Below, piece after piece: positions 45,265 to 53,611 of a stretch of 64,000 bases of DNA (the stretch's first letter is position 1; each line of letters begins with the position of its first letter). Made by a program: the position numbers and the translations under genes. Under the pieces are notes generated by a model, which had not been told where the DNA came from, did no database searches, and worked only from the letters and a program-made list of their open reading frames with translations. The stretch is from Fluviirhizobium alvei (GTDB taxonomy: Bacteria; Pseudomonadota; Alphaproteobacteria; Rhizobiales; Rhizobiaceae): contig NZ_JAUOZU010000014.1 in the NCBI RefSeq assembly GCF_030551875.1, positions 101,608 through 165,607 on the forward strand, read 5' to 3'.

Positions 45265-46436
45265 GTGCCTGTCCGTTTTTTCTGTCGCGGTGCCGGCTTC
45301 TGGCGTTCGCGCAGCATCGCCACGGTCCAGGCCTCGTCGTTGAGGCCCGAGATCCGTCGCAAATGCAGGTCGAGAAGGATCGATTGCGATGTGCCGCCAG
45401 CATGGTTGAACACCGTCCAGCCTTCGAACTTCTTGCGGGTACGGATGAAGGCAAGAAGCTGGGTTTCGAACGTGCGGCTCGCCGCATAGGCTGCGGCATA
45501 GGCCTTGTTGCGGCTCAGGACCTTGCCGTCACCATCGAGAACCAGCACCGGATCCGGCAATCCGTCGAAGGCGCGCATCGTCAGTTTCAGCGCATTGGCC
45601 GCTTCATCGTCGGCATTGTGCTTTTCCGTCACGTCGCGGCAATTGCCCCAGAGCCGCTTGAGATAGCCATCGACAATCTCGCCGCGCACGTCGTTGAGAA
45701 TGTATTGCAGCGTGCCGTCATGACGCCGGTCGACGCTGAGCGCATCGTTGATCGCATAGCCGGAATTGATGATCTCGTCGACGAACCGTTCGTTGGCCGC
45801 ACTGCGCGGCCAATAGAGGCGCACATCCTGCTCGTTGAAATCGACTGTTTCGGGGAGCTGGTAGATGCGCGCCATGGCGGGGTTGCACATGCGCCAGACC
45901 GACTGGTTTTCGAACACCTGCCGGATCACTTCCTCTTTCGGCAGGGTCGTATCGACAGGTTCGAGAAAATGGATGCCCCAATGAGCTTCGTTGGCGGTCT
46001 CGAGCATGCTTTGCAGCGTGTTGAGATCTTCCTCCAGCCGCCGATAGGCATTTCCGACGGCGGCGAGATCCATCTTGACCAGACGCAGCGCAGCCTGACC
46101 ATCGAAGCGGACCGGACGGGCGCGGGCAAGCGTGCGGAACGAGCGGCCGCTGCGCGCCAGAAGCGTCAGCTCGAAGGTCGTCGCATGGTCGGAACGACCG
46201 GAATTGCGGCTTGCCTGCTGGATGCGGGCATAGGAATCCGGCGCATAGAATGCCGAAGCATCAAGACCGGAGATCGGCCCGTCATAGATGCCGAGCAGTT
46301 CGGCCTGGGTTTCGTTGGCCCAAAGGATGCGACCATCCTGCGAAACGATATCGATCAAGAGATCCGCAGACAATGTCGGATCGGCATCGGCTGCCGAGAC
46401 CGCCTGTGCCTCCCGCACCTCTTGCCTGTCCGCCAT
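45261..46436 (-). CDS. Multi-PAS sensor protein without output domain
   Basis: A 391-residue soluble protein. I chose ATG 46436 (MADRQEVREAQAV), with GGAG ten bases upstream. Three PAS-like segments are visible: LLIDIVSQDGRILWANETQAELLGIYDG near residue 30, a divergent one around VIRQVFENQSVWRMCNPAMARIYQL near 175, and GLPDPVLVLDGDGKVLSRNKAYAAAYA near 290. There is no histidine kinase, GGDEF or DNA-binding region. Its stop overlaps the start of the sigma-54 activator (ATGA), so it probably senses the inducer and acts on that activator by direct contact. The ligand is unknown. Confidence 0.82.
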   Translation of the reverse strand: MADRQEVREAQAVSAADADPTLSADLLIDIVSQDGRILWANETQAELLGIYDGPISGLDASAFYAPDSYARIQQASRNSGRSDHATTFELTLLARSGRSFRTLARARPVRFDGQAALRLVKMDLAAVGNAYRRLEEDLNTLQSMLETANEAHWGIHFLEPVDTTLPKEEVIRQVFENQSVWRMCNPAMARIYQLPETVDFNEQDVRLYWPRSAANERFVDEIINSGYAINDALSVDRRHDGTLQYILNDVRGEIVDGYLKRLWGNCRDVTEKHNADDEAANALKLTMRAFDGLPDPVLVLDGDGKVLSRNKAYAAAYAASRTFETQLLAFIRTRKKFEGWTVFNHAGGTSQSILLDLHLRRISGLNDEAWTVAMLRERQKPAPRQKKRTGT

Positions 46437-46521
46437 ACTGTCGAAACTCCAGATCATTGATCAAACACCGATATCGCTGGCCGATGGCATTGTAAACAAG
46501 AGCTGCATTTCCGCATCATCC

Positions 46522-47253
46522 TCACGCACCGAACCCGGCAGCCCTGAGATAATTGGCAACCATGCGTTCGCAGCCCGGAATGAAATGGTATTTTGCGCTT
46601 TGCGACGGGTCGCGATCCATCCAGCAGGTCGCCATGCGGTCGCAGGTCGTCTCGGGATGGAACTGCACCGAAACCCAGTTGCCGCCATGATCGACGGCAG
46701 CCGCCGGCAGGTTGGGGCGGGTCGCCAGCACAACGGTCCCCTCCGGCAGATCCACCACGCGGTCGGAATTGCCGAAGAAGAAGGGCGCATCCGGATCGAA
46801 ACCATCAAAGAGATAATGGCTGCGTCCGGCATCGCTGACATCAAGTGGCAACGAGCCCACTTCCGGTCCGGTCGGGATCTTTTCCACCCGGCCACCGAGG
46901 GTCTTCGACATCAGCTGATGACCGCCGCAGATGCCCATCAGGGGTTTACCGGTCTGGCGGTAGCGGCCGAGCCAATCGGCGATACGCAACTGCCATTCAT
47001 AGCCATCGGCGACGGAGGCAAAACTGCCACCGAGAATGACGGCGTCGAAGGCGGCGGGATCGTCCGGCAGCGCTTCGCCTTCATGGGCCTTGATGCCCTG
47101 ATAATCGATGGCTGAACGCAGCCCGACACTGTCGAGCAGCGCATCGATAGCAATCGTTTCATCTTCACCGCCCTGCAGCCGACGCCAGACCGACTTGTCA
47201 TAGGTGCCGGGTTCGGCAAACTGGGAGATGAACAGGAGCTTCTTGCGTGGCAT
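46522..47253 (-). CDS. Class I glutamine amidotransferase-like hydrolase
   Basis: A 243-residue GATase1-fold protein. The nucleophile cysteine is in GKPLMGICGGHQLMSKTLGG near residue 109, and the His/Glu pair in VSVQFHPETTCDRM near 197. All three catalytic residues of a gamma-glutamyl hydrolase or amidotransferase are present, but there is no synthetase domain. In the gene group it takes the place of PuuD, the hydrolase that releases the product from its gamma-glutamyl carrier. A sigma-54 promoter lies 32 bases upstream on this strand. It could also be a stand-alone GMP-synthase-like amidotransferase, but context favours gamma-glutamyl hydrolysis. Confidence 0.82.
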   Translation of the reverse strand: MPRKKLLFISQFAEPGTYDKSVWRRLQGGEDETIAIDALLDSVGLRSAIDYQGIKAHEGEALPDDPAAFDAVILGGSFASVADGYEWQLRIADWLGRYRQTGKPLMGICGGHQLMSKTLGGRVEKIPTGPEVGSLPLDVSDAGRSHYLFDGFDPDAPFFFGNSDRVVDLPEGTVVLATRPNLPAAAVDHGGNWVSVQFHPETTCDRMATCWMDRDPSQSAKYHFIPGCERMVANYLRAAGFGA

Positions 47254-47284
47254 GCCGGGATTCCTTGCTGTTTATAGGGAAATC

Positions 47285-47300
47285 AGCAATTTTCATGCCA
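47285..47300 (-). promoter_or_regulatory. Sigma-54 promoter of the amidotransferase gene
   Basis: On the minus strand TGGCAT-GAAAA-TTGCT: a -24/-12 pair with one change from TGGCAC. It lies about 32 bases upstream of the start at 47253. Confidence 0.7.
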
Positions 47301-47352
47301 TAGAAAATATCTATTTCTTTCAATACCATAGTTTTTTCATGCGGTGCGGGTG

Positions 47353-47366
47353 ATGCAGTTGTGCAT
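47353..47366. promoter_or_regulatory. ATGCA-N4-TGCAT palindrome between two sigma-54 promoters
   Basis: ATGCAGTTGTGCAT has perfect 5 bp arms and shares TGCA-N4-TGCA with the potD element at 39659. It lies between the amidotransferase and P450 promoters and may be an activator site. Confidence 0.45.
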
Positions 47367-47506
47367 TGGCTGAAGTGCCGTTTGCGCAGCACACCTGCAA
47401 GCAACGTCACCGGCTGCCTTGAGATCCAGCGAGACCCGATACGACCGACTGGAACCGCCTCTGTTTGACTCCTGCTTGGAGACGAACGGCGATCCGGCCC
47501 TGCCTG

Positions 47507-47520
47507 CTGCGGGAATGCAG
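47507..47520. promoter_or_regulatory. Upstream activator element CTGC-N6-GCAG (P450 operon)
   Basis: CTGCGGGAATGCAG is 12/14 identical to the element before potD (CTGCAGAAATGCAG at 39659). It lies about 110 bases upstream of the -24 element at 47629, a normal enhancer distance. Confidence 0.65.
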
Positions 47521-47628
47521 GAACAGGCCATGGCGAAATCGCATCACAAGCCGGTCGAAATTGGCAAAAGCGAATTTGACGGAAATTTTTCCTCATTTTT
47601 CCCAGCAACTTAGTCGTTTTCATCAAGA

Positions 47629-47645
47629 TGGCACGGCTTTTGCTG
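47629..47645 (+). promoter_or_regulatory. Sigma-54 promoter of the P450/GS operon
   Basis: TGGCAC-GGCTT-TTGCTG: exact -24 and -12 boxes with 5-base spacing. It is nearly the same sequence as the potD promoter (TGGCACGGCTCTTGC), which is strong evidence for common control. It lies 33 bases upstream of the P450 start. Confidence 0.85.
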
Positions 47646-47677
47646 CTCCCTTGGAAAAATAAACACATGAGGGAACC

Positions 47678-50575
47678 ATGATTGCCGATGACCTGATGGA
47701 TGTGCGGGACCTCCCCTATCTCGACATGACCGACCCGAACTTTTCCATTCGTTCGGCGGAAGTGAATGCAGCCCGCGAAAAGAGCTGGTGCGCCCGCACC
47801 AATTATGGCCTGGCCGTTCTGCGCTACGACGAAGTCCACAAACTGATGCGCGATGCCCGGCTGCGGCAGGGCAGCTATGCCTGGCCGAAGCTCAACGGCG
47901 TCTCCGGCGTCTTTGCCGGCTGGTGGGAGCGGATGCTTCTGAGCCAGGAGGGTCCGAACCATGCCCGCCTGCGACGGCTCGCCAACCCTGCCTTTTCGCC
48001 GAAGCTGGTGATCAGCCTCAGGCCCGAATTCGCCAAGCTCGCCAACGAACTGATCGACAAGTTCGTCGAGAAGGGCTCCTGCGAATTCATGGCCGATTTT
48101 GCCGAACCCTATGCGACCCGCGTCATCTGCATGTTGCTCGGGCTGCCGCACGAGAAATGGCGCGAGCTGGCCGATCTTGCCGCCGACATGGGCCTGGCAC
48201 TCGGCGTCACCTTCAAGCAGGACCTCGATACCGTCGATACCGCTACGACCAAACTGTTCGACTATGTGATGGGGCTCGTCAACGAATTGCGCGGCCAGAC
48301 GCTGGGCGAGGATTTCCTCTCCATGCTCGTGCGCACCAATCTCGAAAGCGATGAAGCGCTTTCCGAACAGGAACTCTACGACATGATCATGCTCGCCATC
48401 TTCGGCGGCATCGATACGACACGCAACCAGCTTGGACTGGCCATGGATGTGTTCATGAACCATCCGGACCAGTGGGCGCTTCTGGGCGACAATCCGGAAC
48501 TCGGCAAATCCGCTGTCGAGGAAGTGATGCGCATGCGCCCGACCATTACCTGGGTCACGCGCGAGGCGGTCGAGGATTTCACCTATCAGGGCCTGGAGAT
48601 CAAACGCGGCACCACCATTCACCTGTTCGGCCAGTCGGCTGCGTCCGATCCGCGGGCCTATCCCGATCCGTCTTTCAACATCACGCTCGAACGCAAGCCG
48701 CATTTCGGCTTCGGCGGCGGCGCCCATTTCTGCCTCGGCCACTTCATCGCCCGCGGCGACATGACCGAAGCACTCGCCATCCTCGCGCACCGGATGCGCA
48801 ATCCGCGCGTCGATGGTGTTGCCCGCTTCCTGCCCGACAGCGGCAATACCGGACCGATCACGCTGCCGATCGCCTTTGATCGTGGCGAGCGCAAGGCCTT
48901 CATCCCGCCGAGTTCGGCAGCACCCGCCGATGGCGAGCCATCGGCAAACCAGAGCGGCCCGAGCCTGTCTCTGACCATTCTCTATGGCACCCAGACGGGC
49001 AATGCCGAGCAGATGGCCAGCGACATTGCCGGCATTGCGAAAACACGCGGTTTTGCGCCGCGCGTCGCACCGCTGGATTCCATGGCAATGGCGGATCTCG
49101 CACGGCTGAAGCGCCTGCTCATCGTCACCTCCACCTATGGACAGGGCGAGATGCCGGATACGGCCCGGGGCTTCTGGGAAGCGCTCGCCTCTGATGAGGC
49201 TCCGGATCTTGCCGGACTTTCCTATTCCGTGATGGCCATGGGTGATTCCGGCTACGAAACCTTCTGCCAGGCCGGTCAGGATGTCGACCGTCGGCTCGCA
49301 GCCCTCGGTGCCCGTCCGGTCGAGGCTCGGGTCGATTGCGACACCAACTATGCCGCCACAGCCTTTGCCTGGGTCGACCGGGCGCTTGGTGAAATCCGCA
49401 AGGTCGAAGGCACGGAAGACGAGGTCGCGACCAGCGCCCCGGACACAGCCGCCCGCAGCCGCTGGAACCGCCGCAACCCGCTGATGGCAACGCTTGCGAC
49501 CAATCGGCGCCTGTCGGGATCCGGCTCCTCCAAGGACACCCGCCATATCGAAATCGCACTCACCGACAGTGGCTTCACTTACGAAGCCGGCGATTGCATC
49601 GGCGTCATCCCCACCAACGATCCGGCACTCGTCGATGCGGTGATGAGCCATTTCGGTCTCTGCGCGCATGTTCCGGTCGCAGGCCATGACAAGCCGCTCG
49701 GCACGCTGCTTTCCGAACAGTTCGAGATCGCCGTGCCCTCGCGCGAACTGGTCGCCGAGGTTGGGCGCCGTTCGGGCAATGCCGAGCTCAACCATATTCT
49801 CGAACATGGTGACCGGCAGGCGCTCGACAGCTGGCTCTATGGCCGCGATTGTCTCGACCTGTTGCAGATGCTGCCGAACGGGGAGCTCACGGCCGGCGAG
49901 TTCATCGGCCTTCTCAAGCCGCTGCAGCACCGCGCCTACTCGATCTCCTCGAGCCCGAAGGAGTATCCCGACAGCCTTCATCTGACGGTGGCGACCATCC
50001 GCTATCCTTCGCATGGCCGTGCCCGCAAGGGTGTTGCCTCGACCTACCTTGCCGACCGGGTGGGCGAGGGCCATCCGGCGCCGATTTTCCTGTCGCCCAA
50101 CCGCGCCTTTCGGGTTCCGGAGGACAATGCGGCGCCGATGATCATGATCGGTCCGGGCACCGGTGTCGCTCCTTTCCGCGCCTTTCTGCAGGAACGTCGC
50201 GCCACGGGCGCAAGTGGCCGCAACTGGCTGTTCTTCGGCGAACGAAGCCGCGCCCATGACTTCCTCTATGGAGAGGAATTCCAGCGCATGCAGGATGATG
50301 GCCTGCTGACCCGCATGGATCTCGCCTTCTCCCGCGACCAGGCCGAAAAGATCTACGTCCAGCATCGCATGCGCGAAAACGGCCGCGATCTCTTCGCCTG
50401 GCTGGAGGAGGGCGGCTATCTCTATGTCTGCGGCGATGCCACCCGCATGGCGGCCGATGTCGAGGAAGCGCTCTCCGAAATTCTGCAGCGCGAGGGCGCC
50501 ATGAGTGCCGAGGCCGCCGATCTCTATCTCGAACGCTTGCGGCGCGAGAAGCGCTACCTGCGCGACGTCTACTGA
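47678..50575 (+). CDS. Self-sufficient cytochrome P450-diflavin reductase fusion
   Basis: A 965-residue fusion protein. Residues about 1-415 are a bacterial-type P450: oxygen-binding I helix IFGGIDTTRNQ near 247, ExxR in EEVMRMRP near 285 and haem ligand Cys352 in HFGFGGGAHFCLGH. From about 430 a flavodoxin domain begins (LTILYGTQTGNAEQMA), followed by an FAD domain (HRAYSISSSPKEYPDS near 752) and an NADPH domain (MIMIGPGTGVAPFRAF near 822; YVCGDATRMAADVEEAL near 915). The order matches P450 BM3 (CYP102), but the haem domain looks like soluble CYP101/107-type P450s. It begins an operon with two GS-like genes and probably oxidises a gamma-glutamylated amine (inference). Confidence 0.9.
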   Translation: MIADDLMDVRDLPYLDMTDPNFSIRSAEVNAAREKSWCARTNYGLAVLRYDEVHKLMRDARLRQGSYAWPKLNGVSGVFAGWWERMLLSQEGPNHARLRRLANPAFSPKLVISLRPEFAKLANELIDKFVEKGSCEFMADFAEPYATRVICMLLGLPHEKWRELADLAADMGLALGVTFKQDLDTVDTATTKLFDYVMGLVNELRGQTLGEDFLSMLVRTNLESDEALSEQELYDMIMLAIFGGIDTTRNQLGLAMDVFMNHPDQWALLGDNPELGKSAVEEVMRMRPTITWVTREAVEDFTYQGLEIKRGTTIHLFGQSAASDPRAYPDPSFNITLERKPHFGFGGGAHFCLGHFIARGDMTEALAILAHRMRNPRVDGVARFLPDSGNTGPITLPIAFDRGERKAFIPPSSAAPADGEPSANQSGPSLSLTILYGTQTGNAEQMASDIAGIAKTRGFAPRVAPLDSMAMADLARLKRLLIVTSTYGQGEMPDTARGFWEALASDEAPDLAGLSYSVMAMGDSGYETFCQAGQDVDRRLAALGARPVEARVDCDTNYAATAFAWVDRALGEIRKVEGTEDEVATSAPDTAARSRWNRRNPLMATLATNRRLSGSGSSKDTRHIEIALTDSGFTYEAGDCIGVIPTNDPALVDAVMSHFGLCAHVPVAGHDKPLGTLLSEQFEIAVPSRELVAEVGRRSGNAELNHILEHGDRQALDSWLYGRDCLDLLQMLPNGELTAGEFIGLLKPLQHRAYSISSSPKEYPDSLHLTVATIRYPSHGRARKGVASTYLADRVGEGHPAPIFLSPNRAFRVPEDNAAPMIMIGPGTGVAPFRAFLQERRATGASGRNWLFFGERSRAHDFLYGEEFQRMQDDGLLTRMDLAFSRDQAEKIYVQHRMRENGRDLFAWLEEGGYLYVCGDATRMAADVEEALSEILQREGAMSAEAADLYLERLRREKRYLRDVY

Positions 50576-50631
50576 ACCACCCATAACAAACGAACCGGAC
50601 GGCGAGGGGCCGTCTGCAACAGGAGAGACGC

Positions 50632-51954
50632 ATGAAAGACCTGAAGGAGCTTGCCCAGCGCCTGGAAGAGGACGGTATCGATATCGTCCATGTCGGCCTT
50701 TTCGACTATGCCAGCATGTTCCGCGAACGCCGGCTTCGCCGCGAACAGTTTCTCGAATGGGCGAAGGATCCGCGCTTTTCGAACACGCTTCCGCACTGGG
50801 ATTCGGCCGACAATCTGTTCGGCGGCAGCCCCTATCTGACCGAGGCACTGAGCCTCGATCTCCAATCCTACCGGCCCTGGGGGTTTGAAGCCAACTCGGC
50901 TGCCATCGTGGCCGGCTATGCCGGACCCAACCGCGATCTGATGCCGCGCGCGGTGCTTGCCCGCCAGGTCGAACGCGCCCGGGCGATGGGTTTTGATATT
51001 CGTGCCGCCTTCGAGTTCGAAGTCATTTTCCTCGATGAGAATGCGACCAGCCTGCGCGACAAGGGCTATGCCGATCTCGGCACATTCGTGCCGGAGAACA
51101 AGTGCTGGTCCGGGCAGACCGCCGCCGATCAGGCCGAATTCGTCACCGATCTCGAAGCGGCGATCCTCGATCACGGCGTGTCGCTGTTTGCGGTGGCCGG
51201 CGAACTGGGACCCGGCTGCTTCGAGGCGACGCTTGCCGCCGAAACGCCGATGAAGGCAGCCGATGATGCCTGCTTCTTCCGCCAGGCGGCCCGCAGCTTC
51301 GCCCGCCGGCAGAACATGACCGCAAGCTTCATGGCCCATATGGGCAGCCCGTTCCCGGGCATTGGAGGCCATGTGACCCTGTCGCTGATCGATCGCAACA
51401 CCGGCCGCAACCTGTTTTCCGATCCGTCGGCCAGCACCAATGCGCTGGCGAAAAACTTCATCGGCGGCATGGGCAAGCTGGTGCCGGAAGCCTTTGCGCT
51501 CGCCGCCCACACGGTCAATGCCTATCGCCGCTTCGCTCCGGGCTCCTGGGCGCCGAAATCGGTCACCTGGGCCGAATATACCTTCACCACCGCCATCCGC
51601 TCGGTGCCATCGGCGGCCGAGAGCGCACGTCTCGAATTCCGCTTGCCGGGTGCCGATTGCAACCCGCATCTGGCGCTTGCGCTGATGCTGGCCGGCGGTC
51701 TCGACGGGATCGAAGGCAAGATCGAGCCCCCCGAAGCGACCCCGTTCGGCGGCCCCGACGACATTCCGCCCGGCGCCACGAAGTTGCCGCGCGACCTCAA
51801 GGATGCCGCCGACCGGCTGAAAGCGAGCACGCTGGCCCGCAAGGCTTTCGGCGACGCTTTCACAGACCATTTCGCCCATGCCTGCGATGTCGAGCATGCG
51901 AGCCTCGCCAAGGCGGTCAGCGCCGCCGAGCTTGCCCGCTATCTCGAAGGCTGA
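50632..51954 (+). CDS. Glutamine synthetase-like amide ligase (first of two)
   Basis: A 440-residue GS-superfamily protein, AGGAG before the ATG, 56 bases after the P450 gene. The metal site AAFEFEVIFL is near residue 127, ELGPGCFEATL near 195, GIGGHVTLSL near 243, and NAYRRFAPGSWAPKSVTWAEYT near 303, then RLEFRLPGADCNPHLALAL near 330. The ATP and metal residues appear present, although the usual second His of HxH is Thr. The family includes gamma-glutamylputrescine, gamma-glutamylmethylamide and gamma-glutamylisopropylamide synthetases; which amine is used cannot be read. Confidence 0.86.
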   Translation: MKDLKELAQRLEEDGIDIVHVGLFDYASMFRERRLRREQFLEWAKDPRFSNTLPHWDSADNLFGGSPYLTEALSLDLQSYRPWGFEANSAAIVAGYAGPNRDLMPRAVLARQVERARAMGFDIRAAFEFEVIFLDENATSLRDKGYADLGTFVPENKCWSGQTAADQAEFVTDLEAAILDHGVSLFAVAGELGPGCFEATLAAETPMKAADDACFFRQAARSFARRQNMTASFMAHMGSPFPGIGGHVTLSLIDRNTGRNLFSDPSASTNALAKNFIGGMGKLVPEAFALAAHTVNAYRRFAPGSWAPKSVTWAEYTFTTAIRSVPSAAESARLEFRLPGADCNPHLALALMLAGGLDGIEGKIEPPEATPFGGPDDIPPGATKLPRDLKDAADRLKASTLARKAFGDAFTDHFAHACDVEHASLAKAVSAAELARYLEG

Positions 51955-51993
51955 CGGAACAACCCCAACAATAATCAAAGAGGAGAACGCCTT

Positions 51994-53481
51994 ATGGCAA
52001 AGAATGAAAACTGCGACCTGTTCCGCGAACTCAATGATCCGGTGCGTCAGGAACGCGTCGCCCGCGTGGCGGAGAAGATCAAGTCACTCGGTGTCCAGTA
52101 TATCTATTACCAATATGTCTCGATCACCGGCCGCGTGCTCGGCAAATCCGTCCCGGCCCGCCACTGGCTGACCAATGCCCGCAAGGGCGTGCAGACCTGG
52201 ATGGGTGGCGTGACCAATGTCGATACAGACATGAACGGCAGCCTTTACGGTTTTTCGGCCAATGACGGCGAAGTGCTGGCGCTGCCGGATCCGGAAACCT
52301 TCTGCCAGTTGCCCTGGGACAAGTCGATCGGCCGCGTGTTCTGCACCCTGTTCTATGGTCTCGAAGATGCCAAGAAGCCGGGCGGCTATTTCGAATGCGA
52401 CGTACGCGGCAACCTCAAGCGTTTCGACCGCGAATTCCGCGAAAAGCATAACGGCCTGCATCTGCGCGTCGGCATGGAACCGGAAATGCTGTGGCTCAAG
52501 AAGAATCCGGAAGGTTCTGCCACACCCTATTCCGGCATTACCGAACCTTACGCCTATCACATCGGCCAGTTCGAAAGTGCCCGCCACATCTGGAAACAGG
52601 TCTATGAATATGGCCAGGCCATGGGTCTCGACATGATCCAGGGCGATGTCGAGGATGCACCGGGCTTGCTCGAACTCAACTTCGCCTTCGACGATGCGCT
52701 GAAGACCTGCGACCGCCTCACCACCTATCGCCAGATCTGCAACGAGGTGGCGCGCCAGCACGGGCTGATCGCCTGCTTCATGGCCAAGCCGATGATGGGC
52801 GTGCCCGCCAATGGCTGCCACCACAATTGCTCGATCTGGATCGGTGGCGCACCGGAAGTGCAGGCGCTGGTTCCCGGCGAGCTGCCCGGCATGGAAGAGG
52901 TCTTCACCTACACCAAGGGCGGCGTCAACGAATTCGAGAACAAGGACGATGGCTGGCTGCCGACCGAACTTGGCCACCATGCGCTTGGCGGCGCCCTCAA
53001 GCATATCGGTGCCCTGACCGCCATCGGTGCCTCGACCGTCAACTCCTACCGCCGCTTTGCCGATGTCGGCCTCTGGGCTCCGATCGGTGCCAACTGGGGC
53101 CTGCAGAACCGTTCCTGCACCATCCGCATTTCCGCCCCAGACCGGTTCGAGTTCCGCGCCGTCGATGCCATGGTCAACCAGCATCTGTTCTGCGCCGCCC
53201 TCATCAAGGCACTTGATGACGGCATTTCCAACAAGATCGATCCCGGCGCGCCGGAAGATCGCAATGTCGTTGAAGTCATGCGCGAGGGCGGTCATGTCGA
53301 TCTTATCCCGCTCAACCTCAATGATGCGCTCAATGCGCTGAAGGATGACGATCTCGTTCTCGAGGCCATGCCGGGCCGCCTCTATGAACTCTACGACATG
53401 ATGAAGCGCGACGACTGGAAGCGCTTCCTCAAGGAAGTGACCAACTGGGATCACGAACGTTACATGGATTATCTGCCCTGA
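51994..53481 (+). CDS. Glutamine synthetase-like amide ligase (second of two)
   Basis: A 495-residue GS-superfamily protein, not a close copy of the preceding gene: it has RVGMEPEMLWL near residue 162, GDVEDAPGLLELNFAFDD near 217, ANGCHHNCSIW near 270 and NSYRRFADVGLWAPIGANWGLQNRSCTIRIS near 348. AGGAG lies before the ATG, 39 bases after its neighbour. Two diverged GS-like genes side by side suggest two subunits of one enzyme or two amine specificities. The third GS-like gene (1546) is different again. Confidence 0.86.
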   Translation: MAKNENCDLFRELNDPVRQERVARVAEKIKSLGVQYIYYQYVSITGRVLGKSVPARHWLTNARKGVQTWMGGVTNVDTDMNGSLYGFSANDGEVLALPDPETFCQLPWDKSIGRVFCTLFYGLEDAKKPGGYFECDVRGNLKRFDREFREKHNGLHLRVGMEPEMLWLKKNPEGSATPYSGITEPYAYHIGQFESARHIWKQVYEYGQAMGLDMIQGDVEDAPGLLELNFAFDDALKTCDRLTTYRQICNEVARQHGLIACFMAKPMMGVPANGCHHNCSIWIGGAPEVQALVPGELPGMEEVFTYTKGGVNEFENKDDGWLPTELGHHALGGALKHIGALTAIGASTVNSYRRFADVGLWAPIGANWGLQNRSCTIRISAPDRFEFRAVDAMVNQHLFCAALIKALDDGISNKIDPGAPEDRNVVEVMREGGHVDLIPLNLNDALNALKDDDLVLEAMPGRLYELYDMMKRDDWKRFLKEVTNWDHERYMDYLP

Positions 53482-53492
53482 TCGTTCAAACC

Positions 53493-53542
53493 AGCGCATC
53501 GACTGTCGCGGAAAGTGCTTCTGACCCGCCAGCCGATGCGCT
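53493..53542. repeat. Inverted repeat after the GS-like genes
   Basis: AGCGCATCG (53493-53501) and CGATGCGCT (53534-53542) are perfect 9 bp arms separated by 32 bases in the 130-base gap before the aldehyde dehydrogenase; possibly a weak terminator. Confidence 0.4.
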
Positions 53543-53611
53543 AGACCTTCATTATGCGACGGCCTGACGCCAAGCGCATTAACGTCATTCATTCTGCGGG
53601 AGCGAACCCGA

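Noticed and set aside
47198..50848. Long open frame of 1216 codons on the minus strand
   Set aside because: It runs antisense to the P450 fusion and adjoining genes, has no recognisable domain and the composition of a mirror frame in GC-rich DNA. The plus-strand frame has clear P450 and reductase motifs.
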